Shown: piece after piece, positions 33,960 to 44,549 of the stretch | How the letters are laid out: each line of letters starts with the position of its first letter | How positions within the stretch are numbered: the stretch's first letter is position 1 | Assembly: GCA_949317995.1 (NCBI GenBank) | Contig: OX439040.1 | Location: 74,063,972 to 74,127,971, forward strand | DNA length: 64,000 bases | Reading direction: 5' to 3' | From: Acholoe squamosa | Lineage: Eukaryota > Annelida > Polychaeta > Phyllodocida > Polynoidae | Position numbers and translations under genes: made by a program | The notes under the pieces: generated by a model | What the model saw: only the letters and a program-made list of their open reading frames with translations | Told to the model about the DNA's origin: nothing | The model's database searches: none

Positions 33960-35095
33960 TGATAGCCAACTGAGGAGAGCATGATGCTTCAAGCTTGTTA
34001 TGATGCACCAATGCAGCACATGATGCACTATATGATGCATCATTGCAGCACATGATGCATCAATGCAGCACATGATGCATCAATGCAGCACATGATGCAT
34101 CAATGCAGCACATGATGCACCAATGCAGCACATGATGCACCAATGCAGCACATGATGCACCAATGCAGCACATGATGCACCAATGCAGCACATGATGCAT
34201 CATTGCAGCACATGATGCATCAATGCAGCACATGATGCATCAATGCAGCACATGATGCACTATATGATGCATCATTGCAGCACATGATGCATCAATGCAG
34301 CACATGATGCACTATATGATGCATAATTGCAGCACATGATGCACCAATGCAGCACATGATGCACTATATGATGCATCATTGCAGCACATGATGCATCATT
34401 GCAGCACATGATGCATCATTGCAGCACATGATGCATCAATGCAGCACATGATGCACCAATGCAGCACATGATGCACTATATGATGCATCATTGCAGCACA
34501 TGATGCATCAATGCAGCACATGATGCACTATATGATGCATCATTGCAGCACATGATGCATCAATGCAGCACATGATGCACTATATGATGCATCAATGCAG
34601 CACATGATGCACCAATGCAGCACATGATGCACAATATGATGCATCAATGCAGCACATGATGCACCAATGCAGCACATGATGCACAATATGATGCATCATA
34701 TGATGCATCAATGCAGCACATGATACACTATATGATGCATCATTGCAGCACATGATGCATCAATGCAGCACATGATGCACCAATGCAGCCCGAGTTGAGT
34801 AATAGCATCTGTAGGTTATGCCTCAGGGCAACATTCATGCATGCGTTTTCAGATTTTATGCCCTGCTGATGCCCATCGGTCGTCATGATGCACCAATGAA
34901 GTGCTGGCAGGTCTGCTTGCCAACCCTTCAGTGGAGCATCATGCTGATGCTCTGCTGGTGAATTAACCTCGTAGGGTCGGCATATATCCTGGCGAGTAAC
35001 TCGCCATGGCTGCATTCAAGCATCAATGCCATGGGCATGATTCATTGATGTATCACAGGCTCTTGAAGCTCACCCACCTATAGAGGGTTAAATGG
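33960..35095. mobile_element. TTAA-family MITE containing an internal satellite
   Basis: Family words precede the array (GAGAGCATGATGCTTCAAG) and follow it (CAATGCAGCCCGAGTTGAGT, then GCACCAATGAAGTGCTGGCA, GGCGAGTAACTCGCC and GTTAA at about 35088). The array at 33999-34790 therefore looks like an internal expansion of one copy, or of two adjacent copies. Confidence 0.6.
33999..34790. repeat. 20 bp satellite ATGATGCATCAATGCAGCAC
   Basis: About 35 units of CATGATGCA(C/T)CAATGCAGCA with interspersed shorter units CATGATGCACTATATGATGC. The unit equals the TTAA-family word CATGATGCATCAATGCAGC. It is non-coding, in ankyrin-gene intron 3. Confidence 0.95.
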
Positions 35096-35257
35096 TGGTG
35101 GATGATGAATAGATAGAGTGAGTCGTTCGACACTTAACGCCCACACCCCATAACATGACCACTGCACCGGTAACAATATCAACAAGACCTGTTAACAACA
35201 TTAACACCATGCGCCAAGTCTCAATAACATGCCATACTCGACTTGTATTTGTGTCGC

Positions 35258-35390
35258 GCATTGTATTTAAAGGCTGCTGATGCATTAATGCATTATGCCC
35301 ATTGATTGTCATGATGCATGAATGAAGCCGAGCGAGTTACTCGCAAGAGCTACAATAATGTATCATGCAGACTCTTCAAAGACATTTGCA
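35258..35390. mobile_element. TTAA-family MITE fragment
   Basis: TTTAAAGGCTGCTGATGCAT, CATTATGCCCATTGATTGTC and GCCGAGCGAGTTACTCGCAA are family words. The right end is missing. Confidence 0.55.
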
Positions 35391-35859
35391 ATACCAATGC
35401 AAACCGGCATCATCCTCCTAAAAGAATTAAGATATACCCCCTTTCAACGGAGTTGCGAAATAAGAACCCATTTTGAGTAAAATCATTCATTTTTGAGGCC
35501 TAAAATACACCCAAAACTTTGTAAAACTCTAAGAACTACCAATACCCATTATTTATAAAACCTTGACATTTAGAAAGTAAGAAATATCAATTTGAAACAA
35601 TAAAGATGAATGATATAGATAAAATGATCTCATTTCAACTTAATTCATCATTTTCGAGACAGTTTATACGAGGGTATTTGGCACAACAGAACAGTACTAG
35701 ACTACCAATTTAAGAAAAAAAGAAGAAGAAATAAATCACTATTCAAACTAAATCTTGAAAAAGCGCTGGTCTTCTACTCAATATAAGCACCATCGTGTAT
35801 GGTAATTTAAATATCTAAATCCCCTATTGCGTATACAGGCAACTGCGCTAATCACCAAA
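35391..35859. other. Intron sequence, no exon seen
   Basis: AT-rich. A GTATTTGGCACAACAGAACAGTACT word at about 35675-35699 is shared with MITE-like sequence near 42370 and 50500. Confidence 0.4.
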
Positions 35860-36121
35860 TACCGTAATCTCCCGCGTATAAGGCGCGTCTTATACGGGGG
35901 GGGGGTTTAGTTCTCATTGGATCCACAAGGGGGACACCAAGACCTTTCTTTTGATATCTTACATGCCCCCTTGGTCAAAATAGGACAAAATGGGTTTTTT
36001 GAATTTTGAAAATTCATTCAATAGAACCAAAGTTATGAATTTTTCAATTTTTTGAGAATTTTCCAAAACTCTAGGTGCGCCTTATACGCAGGCTGCGCCT
36101 TATACGCGGGATATTACGGTA
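35860..36121. mobile_element. TACCGTAA MITE, complete copy
   Basis: The ends are TACCGTAATCTCCCGCGTAT and ATACGCGGGATATTACGGTA. The interior (CATTGGATCCACAAGGGGGA; GAATTTTGAAAATTCATTCA) is the same as in 10702-10994, so these two are sister copies. TA at both edges. Confidence 0.85.
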
Positions 36122-36342
36122 CAGCCCTTTCTGTGGAGATATAGTGTTAATGCGTTCAGTGTTAGGGAGTGGGTGTTGGAGGTGACCTGGAGTCACCCTG
36201 GTAGGGATAAGCTTATCCTTATCTTGGATCAGATGTAAACCCAGACGGAGAGTGAACCCTGTCACCCCTGTCTCAGTGTCTGGGTACTGGGTACGTGCTA
36301 CATGGGGAGGACGGACTGGTGCCTAGGGTGGTATAGAGCACC

Positions 36343-36542
36343 TACCGTAAAACCCAGCCTATGAGCACACCGGTGTATATTGAGCCACACCCTGATTTCA
36401 GGAGAATGAGAAAGCGATGAGCAGCATCTAGGGCTTGGGAATAAATATTCACTTTAGTTTAAGCCGCAACCTGAGTTCAATGTGAGCTGCAATGAAGGTG
36501 TGAAATGGTCTATAAGCCGCTTATATGCAGGGTTTTATGGTA
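36343..36542. mobile_element. TACCGTAAAACCC MITE
   Basis: TACCGTAAAACCCAGCCTAT at the left, inverted as TTATATGCAGGGTTTTATGG then TA at the right; interior GAGCCACACCCTGA and AAGCCGCAACCTGAG. A related subfamily with GCCGC in place of GGCGC. Confidence 0.7.
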
Positions 36543-36779
36543 TAGGGTCATTATCATTTAATATATCGCCCTCGGTCCTTATCATTTATCATATTAAATA
36601 GGTTATGTGTGTACGGGCATAGACTTTTGTTTTTATTCGACAACTTGCATCTTTTCCAAAGAATGTTTTTTCTGTCATTTTGGAATGCTGTGAAACAACA
36701 ACATCGGTACAGAGGGGACTTGTGGGTACTGAGAACACCTGATGACTTTTCTTTTCCACCCTGGCTTATTTTTCTTTAA

Positions 36780-37029
36780 CCCTCTAAGGGCTGGTGGTGC
36801 ATTAATGCATCATGCCCATCGGTCATCATGATACATGAATGCAGCCCTTGCGAGTAACTCGCCAGAGCTTCATACAAGCATCATGGAGACCCTACGGGGT
36901 TGATACACTCGCAGAAGGTTGGCATGATGCTCCAATAAAGTCTAGGCAAGTCTGCTCGCCAGCACTTCAATAGTGCATCATGACGACTGACAGGCATGAC
37001 ACATTAATGCACTAGCGGCCTTTAAAGGC
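36780..37029. mobile_element. TTAA-family MITE
   Basis: It starts TTAACCCTCTAAGGGCTGGT and ends GCACTAGCGGCCTTTAAAGG. Hairpin CTCGCCAGCACTTCAATAGTG and GCCCTTGCGAGTAACTCGCC lie inside. Confidence 0.7.
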
Positions 37030-37214
37030 TTACTTCCCTCTCAATGACATTGTTTCTGTGTGGTCCTACGTCAGTGGTACGTCGGGGAGGGGGGGGTACA
37101 GGGTGCGCCACCTACATCAATGACAAGGTGATGACGGGTGGAAAGACATATACCTCAGCTGATGTCTGATACTGTACTTAGACTCCCAACAACAAGACGT
37201 GCCTTGTACAGCTT

Positions 37215-37300
37215 TACCGTAATATTCCACGGATACGGCGCGTCTTATAGCATGAAGAAATCCTGAGGGTAAAATCAAGAATTCCTATAAACCCAAAAGT
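37215..37300. mobile_element. TACCGTAA MITE, left fragment
   Basis: TTACCGTAATATTCCACGGA then TACGGCGCGTCTTATAGCAT is the left terminus. No right terminus before the next element. Confidence 0.5.
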
Positions 37301-37341
37301 TGTCTCAAGCCATTGAGGGACGGAATTTTTCTAAGAGATCC

Positions 37342-37564
37342 TTAACCCTTTAAGGGCAGAGCAAAAATTGTTGCCCTAGCCATGGGGACGGCCTCTGAAA
37401 AAAGTATAGTTCCTAGAGGACGAGCCTATTTTCAATTCCTATACTAATCCTATATAATGGGCGTCGACTATAGTCGACGCTAGGCCTGCTATGGTGTCGA
37501 CTATAGTCGATGCTAGGCCTGCCATGGTGTCGACTATAGTCGATGCTAGCCCTCAACGGGTTAA
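37342..37564. mobile_element. TTAA-flanked MITE with GTCGACTATAGTCGAC repeats
   Basis: TTAA at both edges, TIR CCCTTTAAGGGC against GCCCTCAACGGG. Inside are three 33 bp units of GTCGACTATAGTCGA(C/T)GC then TAGGCCTGC(C/T)ATGGT starting at 37463, 37496 and 37529; the first is an 18 bp perfect palindrome (37462-37479). A related fragment lies at 63625-63716. It abuts the LINE. Confidence 0.75.
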
Positions 37565-37620
37565 AGTCCAGGGCCTTTGACAGGATTTTTTGCAATGGGA
37601 CAAATGGTGCAGTTTTGTAG

Positions 37621-39656
37621 TATCTAATTTTTGAAGATAATATTAACAGTATTCTCAATGTTCTATGCCCAATTAGGAATTTCAATATTAAATTCAAGGA
37701 AGAACCATGGCTAACACCAGAACTTATTTCAGAAATCATTGAAAAAAATAATGCACTGAGAAAAGCTAAACGAACAAATAATATTTTGGATTGGCATAAT
37801 GCCAAAATCTTGAAAAATAATTGCAGTACAAATTTAAAAAGGGCAAAACAAGCCTTTATTGTTTCCGAACTCAATAAAAATGTTAAAGATGCAAGAAAAT
37901 TCTGGGCAGCCATGAAAAACCTTATACCGGGTAAACGTAAAAGTTCTTCCATTGACCTTATTGATGATCAAGGTAACGGTATTAAAGAAGATAAGACAGC
38001 TAATTTTATAAATGAGTTTTTTACAAACATAGGCCCAAACTTAGCTAACAAAATAGATACCCCATGGAATTTTACAGGTCAGGTTTGTGACAAAGTGATG
38101 AATGATTTTACTATTACTGATGAAAATGTACTAAAGGCTTTGAATACAATGAATAAGAACAAATCCTCTGTCTTAGAAAATATATCATCTAATGTTTTCA
38201 TATTAGCAGTGAAAACCCAGATAACACGCTTCACCCGATTGTTGAATTTAATAACTAACAATTGTTATATACCCAAATCATGGAAGGCAGCCAAGGTCAC
38301 TCCGTTACCTAAATCAGGTGACTTATCGGATGTATCGAATTACAGACCTATAAGTCAGCTTCCAATACCGGGCAAGGTCCTAGAAAGGATTCTACACACC
38401 CAATTAGAAGACCACCTAGAAACAAACAAAATACTTACAAAAATCCAAGGAGGATATAGGAAACAAAGATCCACAGTAGACACTATTAGTACTTTGACAA
38501 ATGATATATTATGGAATAGAAACGAAGGTCATGTGACCCTGGCTGCTTTCATAGATACAAAAAAGGCTTTCGATTGTGTTGATCACTTTATTTTGAAAAA
38601 AAAAACTTGAAAAATATGGTATTAAAGGAAAAAATCTATTATTAATAAGTGAATACCTGAACGATAGAACACAAAAAGTCTTAGCAAATGGGCACGTATC
38701 AACTGGTTTAACTATAACATGTGGTGTACCACAGGGTAGTATTTTAGGCCCTCTTCTTTTTTTAATATATATCAATGACATACTTGTAGATAATAACAGT
38801 GTGAAGACTTTATTGTATGCTGATGATACAGTTTTGTATGTAAGTGGGAACAATATACTAGAAGTGTCACCATACCTACAAGATGGCTTGTTATCTTATG
38901 CCCATTGGTCAGCAGCCAACAAATTAACAATGAACGAAAAAAACAACAAAATTAATGCTTTTTACAAGTGATCAGAAATATAAAAAACTTAAATTACAGG
39001 ATATCCAAATTAAAGTAAATGGTGAACGCTTACACTTTGTTCCTTCTTTCAAATATTTAGGTGTGACTTTAGACTATGATCTCAGTTTTAAACAACATAT
39101 TTCAGAGATGATTAAGTCCATATCTTTTAAATCCTATCTATTATACAGAATAAAATCTTATGTGCCCACTAAATACATGCTACAAATTTATAAATCCTAT
39201 ATTATACCAGTAATTGATTACGCAGATGTATTATATCATAGATCAAACGATACTGTCTTGAACCTGATACAAACCATACAAAACAGATGTTTAAAGTATT
39301 GCTTAAAATTGCCTGTACTATCATCAACTGATTTTATCCATCAAGAAGCTGGCCTTCCCTATATTGTAAATAGAAGATTACATCATTTAAGAATTTTAGC
39401 TTTCAAAAGAACTAAGACAAAAGAATTTTGTAAACCACTTACGAGAAATACTAGATTACAGCAATATCCTGTACTAAAATATAATATCATAAATACAGCT
39501 GCTTACGAGAGATCGATTGAAGTTATGACAGCACAATTATGGAATGAAATGGATATAACTTTAAAAGAAATTAAAATTTTGAAAGATTTCAAATGTAAAA
39601 GCAAACTGTTCATGGTCAAAACTATACCAGTAAATGTAAGAAACATATATACTTAA
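37621..39656 (+). pseudogene. Non-LTR retrotransposon reverse transcriptase ORF, two frameshifts
   Basis: Three frames together give a LINE ORF2 from the linker before RT to the C-terminus; the 5' end including endonuclease is missing (a stop lies at 37618). Visible motifs: NYRPISQLPIPGKVLERI, GGYRKQRSTVDTI, AAFIDTKKAFDCVDH (motif A), GVPQGSILGPLLFLIYINDI (motif B) and LLYADDTVLYV (motif C). Frame 1 breaks in a 10-A run (38596-38605) and frame 2 in a 7-A run (38937-38943); the last frame runs to TAA at 39656. Everything else is open, so decay is slight, or the two breaks are homopolymer sequencing errors. The clade was not determined. It lies antisense to the ankyrin gene in its intron 3. Confidence 0.85.
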
Positions 39657-40150
39657 GGGTAGACTTGTGAAGCTGCCCTTGGGGCATATGTTTCTGTACT
39701 GTCAGATCTTGGGAGATTTCAAATGTAAGAGTAAGCTGTCTATGTTTCAAAACTATACCAGTAAATGTTAGAAACTTATATATTTGGGGGTAGACTTGTG
39801 AAGCTGCCCTTAAAACATATGATTCTATGCTGTTAAATGAATGCTTGATGGTATTGATGTGAAATTTTGAAAGATCTCAAATATAAAAGCAAACTGTTCA
39901 TGGTCAAAACTATACCAGTAAATGTAAGAAACATATATACTTGAGGGTAGACTTGTGAAGCTGCCCTTGGGGCATATGTTTCTGTACTGTCAGATCTTGA
40001 AAGATTTCAAATGTAAGAGTAAGCTATCTATGTTCAAAACTATACCAGTAAATGTTAGAAACTTATATATTTGAGGGTAGACTTGTGAAGCTGCCATTAA
40101 AACATATGATTCTGTGCTGTTAAATAAATGCTTGATGGTATTGATGTGTT
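39577..40150 (+). repeat. LINE 3' end repeated in tandem
   Basis: About 290 bp composite units (39577-39864 and 39865-40150) each contain two related sub-units with AAACTATACCAGTAAATGT, GGGTAGACTTGTGAAGCTGC and ACATATG. The first sub-unit overlaps the last codons of the LINE ORF, so coding sequence has been copied into the 3' UTR. Sub-units differ consistently (A: TGTACTGTCAGATC; B: GCTGTTAAAT.AATGCTTGA). Confidence 0.8.
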
Positions 40151-40870
40151 ATTTCATTGACCAATTTGTAAAAGAAGGTACAAGTAATTCTGAAAAAGTT
40201 TCAGGGATTTTCTATATTTGAGGTCCACCCTCTGACTGTACATGTACATTTATTATATAGAGTGCGTACAACTGATAGTAATAGTCTATGATTTCCAAAA
40301 ATCTTCAAATAGAAATCTCCTCTGTCTCCAAATCACATATCATTTGATTAATTACTAATCAATTTTGATTATATTTTATCTAAAATACTAACAAGGGGGA
40401 CTCATAACATCAGTTCCACTGAAGTGTCCTCCTAACTTATTTGGCACAGTACAAATGTATAAAATCCTGAGATGTTTGACTTTTCTAATATTGTGATAAA
40501 ATACATACTTACAGCAATGTACTTACGTAAATACACTTTGTAAAACTGTGATACACTATTAATTAAATATTTATTGTAATTGTCATTATAAATGTATGGA
40601 CCAACCCGACAGAATGTCGAAGAGAATTTATGTAATTTCATCACATCTGAACAAATGCCAAATAAAGTTAAATTTTTCCTTAAAAAAAAATGCACCGTTT
40701 TTAGAAGCAATGGGACAAAAATAGGAGAAAATGAAAAGCAAAACATTTTGTTGGGAAATACAGCTCCTTATTATCTATAAACGACCATTGCAGATGACTT
40801 TTACATAAGTACCTGTACAGTGTCTGCCATTTCTGTGTCATTCTTAGGCCTAAAAAAAACAATTCTTGTG
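40151..40870. other. Intron sequence, no exon seen
   Basis: AT-rich with an A-run at about 40682-40690. ORFs are short and unsupported. Confidence 0.4.
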
Positions 40871-41204
40871 TTCAGGTAACATGCTCAAAAAAATTAGGGT
40901 AGGTAGGTCGGATTTATTTTTTTTTAGATTTTTTTTTTTAAGTTCCTGGATCCCGAAAACTGTCAAAAACATATTAACCAAATCATGTTTTATTTTTTAT
41001 TGACCAAATAAAAAAAAATATAATAATGATGGTTATTTTATGTTAGTAGCATTCGTGAGGCCGTGGGCTTACCAAACTTGCCTATATATTGACATTTTTT
41101 TACATTTTTCTTTAATTTTTTTTTTACCAAAAATTTCTAAAAAGAAAAAAACTAAAAAAAATTAGGGTCGGGCCAAAAAAATAGGGTAGGTCGGGATACC
41201 TGAA
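40871..41204. mobile_element. TTCAGGTA MITE with TTAGGGTAGGTCGG words
   Basis: Ends TTCAGGTAACATG and GGGATACCTGAA are inverted over 8 bp. AAAAAATTAGGGTAGGTAGG near the left is matched by AATTAGGGTCGGGCC and ATAGGGTAGGTCGGG near the right. A stray TACCTACCCTAATTG word is at about 7426-7441. Confidence 0.5.
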
Positions 41205-41228
41205 GACAATTTTTTTTTTTTTAGGCCT

Positions 41229-42077
41229 TACCGTAATCTCCCGCGTAGAAGGCGCAGCTCGCGTAGAAGGCGCACCCCCAACTCAGAGAAGGCCTTTTCA
41301 CGTAGAAGGCGCACGTACCTCCTCTGGATTGATTTCTGGAAAAACCCGCGTATAAGGCGCCCCCCCAACTCACAGGGGGGCTGTTTCGCGTAGAAGGCGC
41401 CCCCCCCTCCCCACCCCCCTATATGAGTTCAAGCTGTCATCGGCACACGGTCGGCGTAAAAAAACGGCGAGCAAATCTACAGCGACCGGGCTGCCGCTAT
41501 GAGTTCAAGCCGTCATCGGCACACGGTCGGCGTCAAACCCGCCGAGCGCCCGTCAACACCTCCCGGTCTGCCGCGCTGCTCGTGTTATGAGTTCAAGCTG
41601 TCATCGGCGCACGGTCGGCGTCAAACCCGCCGAGCGCCCGTCGACACCTCCCGGTCCGCCGCGCTGCTCGTGTTATGAGTTCAAGCTGTCATCGGCGTAT
41701 GGTGGGCCTTATCCCCGGCGAGCGCGTCGACACCTCCCGGTCTGCCGCGGCGCTAGCGCTATGAGTCGATGCTGTCATCGGCCCACGTGTTCCCTACACC
41801 CCGGCAAGCCACACCGCATTGTCAACCTGTTGAGTCTATGCTGTCATCGGCACACGGTCGGCGTCAAACCCGCCGAGCAAATCTACACCGACCGGTCTGC
41901 CGCGGTGCTGGCTATATGAGTTCAAGCTGTCATCGGCGCATTTTCCCAAATGAGATGTTGGAAAAACCCGCGTATAAGGCGCACCCCCAACTCAAGGCAG
42001 TTACCCTCCCGCGTATAAGACCCAGCAGCATTTTGTTTGGCGTAGAAGACGCGCCTTCTACGCGGGAGATTACGGTA
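41229..42077. mobile_element. TACCGTAA MITE, GC-rich 850 bp variant with internal repeats
   Basis: TA-CCGTAATCTCCCGCGTAG at the left and CTACGCGGGAGATTACGGTA at the right. GGCGC words are AGAAGGCGC instead of ATAAGGCGC. Inside, about seven units of roughly 90-100 bp start ATGAGTTCAAGCTGTCATCG and continue GCACACGGTCGGCGTCAAAC, then CTCCCGGTCTGCCGC. GC is far above the surroundings. ORFs of about 100 codons are repeat-derived. Confidence 0.75.
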
Positions 42078-42289
42078 GTATGAATCCCAGGTCCTTTCCC
42101 AAAAGAAAAAAAAAACATTTCTATGTGACCTTTAGCGCACATTTAAATGTGCAATTTAAGGTTTAAATGCATGTATTATGCGCTGCGCGGCCCTGTCAAA
42201 AGCCCTGAAAGTCTGGGTGCACCTTATACGTACCAGCTAAAGTGAAGGATATCAATTAAAAGAAAAGTATCAAAGTGACCAGAATAATC

Positions 42290-42512
42290 CTTAAAGGGCT
42301 AGTAATACGTTGATCTTTTACTGCATTATGTCCATTGGTCGTCATGATACATCAATGCAGCCCTGGTGAGTAACGAGGCTATTTGGCACTAACACTATAG
42401 AACATTACTAAACTACCGATTTCCAAGCCAAGGATGCAGCTTATAGCTTTTTCCTGAAGTCAGGATGCGGCATATATGCGAGTGCAGCTTATATGTATGA
42501 GTTTACGGTGCA
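42290..42512. mobile_element. TTAA-family fragment followed by TTACGGT-ended MITE fragment
   Basis: TTAAAGGGCTAGTAATACGT with CATTATGTCCATTGGTCGTC and CATCAATGCAGCCCTGGTGA (to about 42375) is TTAA-family. The remainder, GCTATTTGGCACTAACACTATAG to GTGCAGCTTATATGTATGAG then TTTACGGT, resembles 50469-50623. Confidence 0.5.
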
Positions 42513-42813
42513 GCCTGTGCAGAGTCTCTACTGTGTACGTGTAGACATTCATCAGGTCTATTAAAATATCAATACCTGGAAGGATACGTAATATATCAAT
42601 ATGGCATATAAACCTGTTTCCATAACTGTGAATTAATGAAAGTTGGGGCACAGTTTATACGTTAGTTATCTAACCCAATAAACCTATACTAAGCCAGCAA
42701 TTTTCACCACTAAAGGACAGCTTACAGCTTTTCATAAAGTTGGGTGTGTGGTCAATTTGTAAGTGTACCTATGCCTGGTTATATGAGGGTGTCTACGCTG
42801 ACACACGGCTATG

Positions 42814-43038
42814 TACCGTAATCTCCCGTGCTTAAGGTGGATCCCACATATAAGACGCACCCTGTGTTAAAGGAGAAACCATAAGGCGTATTTTGGGGTT
42901 GACACTTAAGGTACTAGTTCTATTCTATAGTAAAGGTACCCCACCTATAAGGCGTACCAACTCTTTTACAAGGTTGTATAAGGAGCAACAGGCCTCAGAT
43001 TTGTGTATAAGACGCGCCTTATACAGGGGACATTAGGA
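42814..43038. mobile_element. TACCGTAA MITE
   Basis: TACCGTAATCTCCCGTGCTT at the left; TAAGACGCGCCTTATACAGG then GGACATTAGGACA at a decayed right end. Interior TAGTTCTATTCTATAGTAAAGGTACC matches the left part at 30753-30890. Confidence 0.65.
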
Positions 43039-43304
43039 CAGTCATGTTGACATATACTCTATAACTACATACTGTGCTAACATAGGCATTATACATTGTG
43101 CTAATGTGTCTATTTAGTCCTTTAGAGACAGCATGAAAACTCAAAGTGTAACATGTACCGATATTTCATGCAGCACTGGTGATTTCTTACCAGGTCTTGC
43201 ATTAAAGTATAATTTAAGAATCACTTATGGTCATGAGCAATTTGTGGAATTAACCATTTTCTGGTATAGACCATTTAAAGACCGATAGTGAATATCACAC
43301 TCAG

Positions 43305-43331
43305 TGGACATGATGATGATGATGATGATGA
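43305..43331. repeat. (GAT)n microsatellite
   Basis: About eight GAT units, 44 bp from the end of ankyrin-gene exon 3 (in intron 3). Confidence 0.8.
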
Positions 43332-43374
43332 TAAAGGAAGAAAATTTAAAGAGTTGAATAACCACAAAACTTAC

Positions 43375-43555
43375 CGTGCATGACAGCTAGATGTAGTGGA
43401 GTGGCGTTCTCACACATGGCATTGGTTGGGTTAATTTCTATGTCGTTAGCACGTAGTAGCGTCGTAACTATAGCAACATCCCCATTGTTGGCCGCCGCAT
43501 GGAGCGGGGAGTTGCCGGTGTCTGATGCTAAGTTAATGTCTGGTCTTGGGGTCAC
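43375..43555 (-). CDS. Ankyrin-repeat protein, coding exon 3
   Basis: Acceptor TGTGACTTCAG precedes 43555; donor CACG|GTAAGT follows 43375. The exon enters in phase 0 and leaves one base for the next exon. It encodes residues 440-499 (VTPRPDINLASDTGNSPLHA...), with TGNSPLHAAANNGDVAIVTT and CENATPLHLAVMHG marking the first helix pairs of two ankyrin repeats. Confidence 0.88.
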
Positions 43556-43656
43556 CTGAAGTCACAAACTTAGAATTAGTAAAATGGTTCCAGCCAGGAA
43601 AGTTAGAACTCTATGAAATGGTTCCAGCCCAGACTTATCTTAAAGGGAATCTTCTG

Positions 43657-43877
43657 TAAAACCATGGTCATAAGCCGACCTCAGTCATAAGCCGGAGGTA
43701 GACTCTGAGGAAATGTAAGACGCCGATTTTAGGGCCTAATTTAGACCATTTTTACGTTAAATCCCCGATCATAAGCCGGGGCTAGACTTTGGCAATAAAT
43801 CAGAAGCCGATACTGACCAAAAATAGCAAAAAAAAAAAAAAAAGATCAGTTTATCACTGGGGTTTTATGGTCCTATC
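43657..43877. mobile_element. TAAAACCATGG MITE
   Basis: TAAAACCATGGTCATAAGCC at the left, GGGGTTTTATGG at the right. CATAAGCCG words repeat inside (CATAAGCCGACCTC, CATAAGCCGGGGCTAG, AGAAGCCGATAC). Intron 2 of the ankyrin gene. Confidence 0.55.
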
Positions 43878-44048
43878 CATTGCCCGTCTCCATAATCATT
43901 CTTTAGTTCCTAATATGAATCTACAAGATACTTTGTATCAATTATGATGTTGCTATTGCATAATTCCAAATTTTTGGAATGCGCAATACTTAAGCTCAAA
44001 ACACCATAAACCTCTTAATCTTTATAAAAGCGGCCATTTCTTAAAAGC

Positions 44049-44100
44049 TACCGGTAATACCCTAATATTAGAGTGTGGCTTATACGAGGGGTTTTCCATA
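44049..44100. mobile_element. MITE fragment left of the DIRS element
   Basis: TACCGGTAATACCCTAATAT then GTGGCTTATACGAGGGG looks like a left TACCGTAA-type terminus. A right-type terminus (GTGCAGCTTATACCTGGAGT then TATTATGGTA) lies beyond the DIRS element at 49868-49941, so the DIRS may have inserted into this MITE. Confidence 0.4.
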
Positions 44101-44150
44101 TATACAGACTTTATCAAGGAATTGGAACCATTTCAGACCCCACCTGCAGC

Positions 44151-44278
44151 TTTTGGAATTTTGGGAAACTTACCGTAGGGTACCGGAGGGAAGTTGAAGT
44201 AAAACTTCTTATTTTACCGAGGGAATACGGGGTATTGGAGGAACAGATGAGACGAACGAGGGGGGTCACGTGATGACA
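44151..44278 (-). repeat. DIRS right inverted terminal repeat
   Basis: TTTTGGAATTTTGGGAAACT through GGAGGAACAGATGAGACGAA to GTCACGTGATGACAG. Its outer 95 bp is complementary to 44405-44503, and its inner part to the left ITR. Confidence 0.8.
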
Positions 44279-44404
44279 GACTTGAAAACCTAAAATCTAT
44301 GAGTAGAAAAACACACACAATTTTCTGGAAACAACCAGATTAGACATTTCAATTTTTTATATAATAATAATGACCTCGAAAGAATACGGGTAGGGTGGGA
44401 AGGG

Positions 44405-44549
44405 CATCTGTTCCTCCAATACCCCGTATTCCCTCGGTAAAATAAGAAGTTTTACTTCAACTTCCCTCCGGTACCCTACGGTAAGTTTCCCAAAATTCCA
44501 AAATTTTACCTCGGGAATACCTCGGGTATTTCCGGAACCGATGAGATGT
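44405..44549 (-). repeat. DIRS internal complementary region (circle-junction template)
   Basis: 44405-44503 is the reverse complement of the right ITR outer part; 44503-44549 is the reverse complement of the left ITR outer part. They meet at CCAAAATTTTACC, which is the element's right end (CCAAAA) joined to its left end (TTTTACC). In DIRS biology this region is proposed to template circular closure. Confidence 0.85.

Noticed and set aside
33999..34790. CRISPR-like array
   Set aside because: There are no unique spacers; the units abut as a satellite, and the genome is eukaryotic.
37413..37952. 179-codon minus-strand ORF opposite the LINE
   Set aside because: A shadow of the LINE coding strand that continues into the GTCGAC repeats.
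41587..42142. Overlapping ORFs of about 100 codons, Arg/Pro/Cys-rich
   Set aside because: They follow the internal repeats of the GC-rich MITE, and one ends in its terminal inverted repeat.
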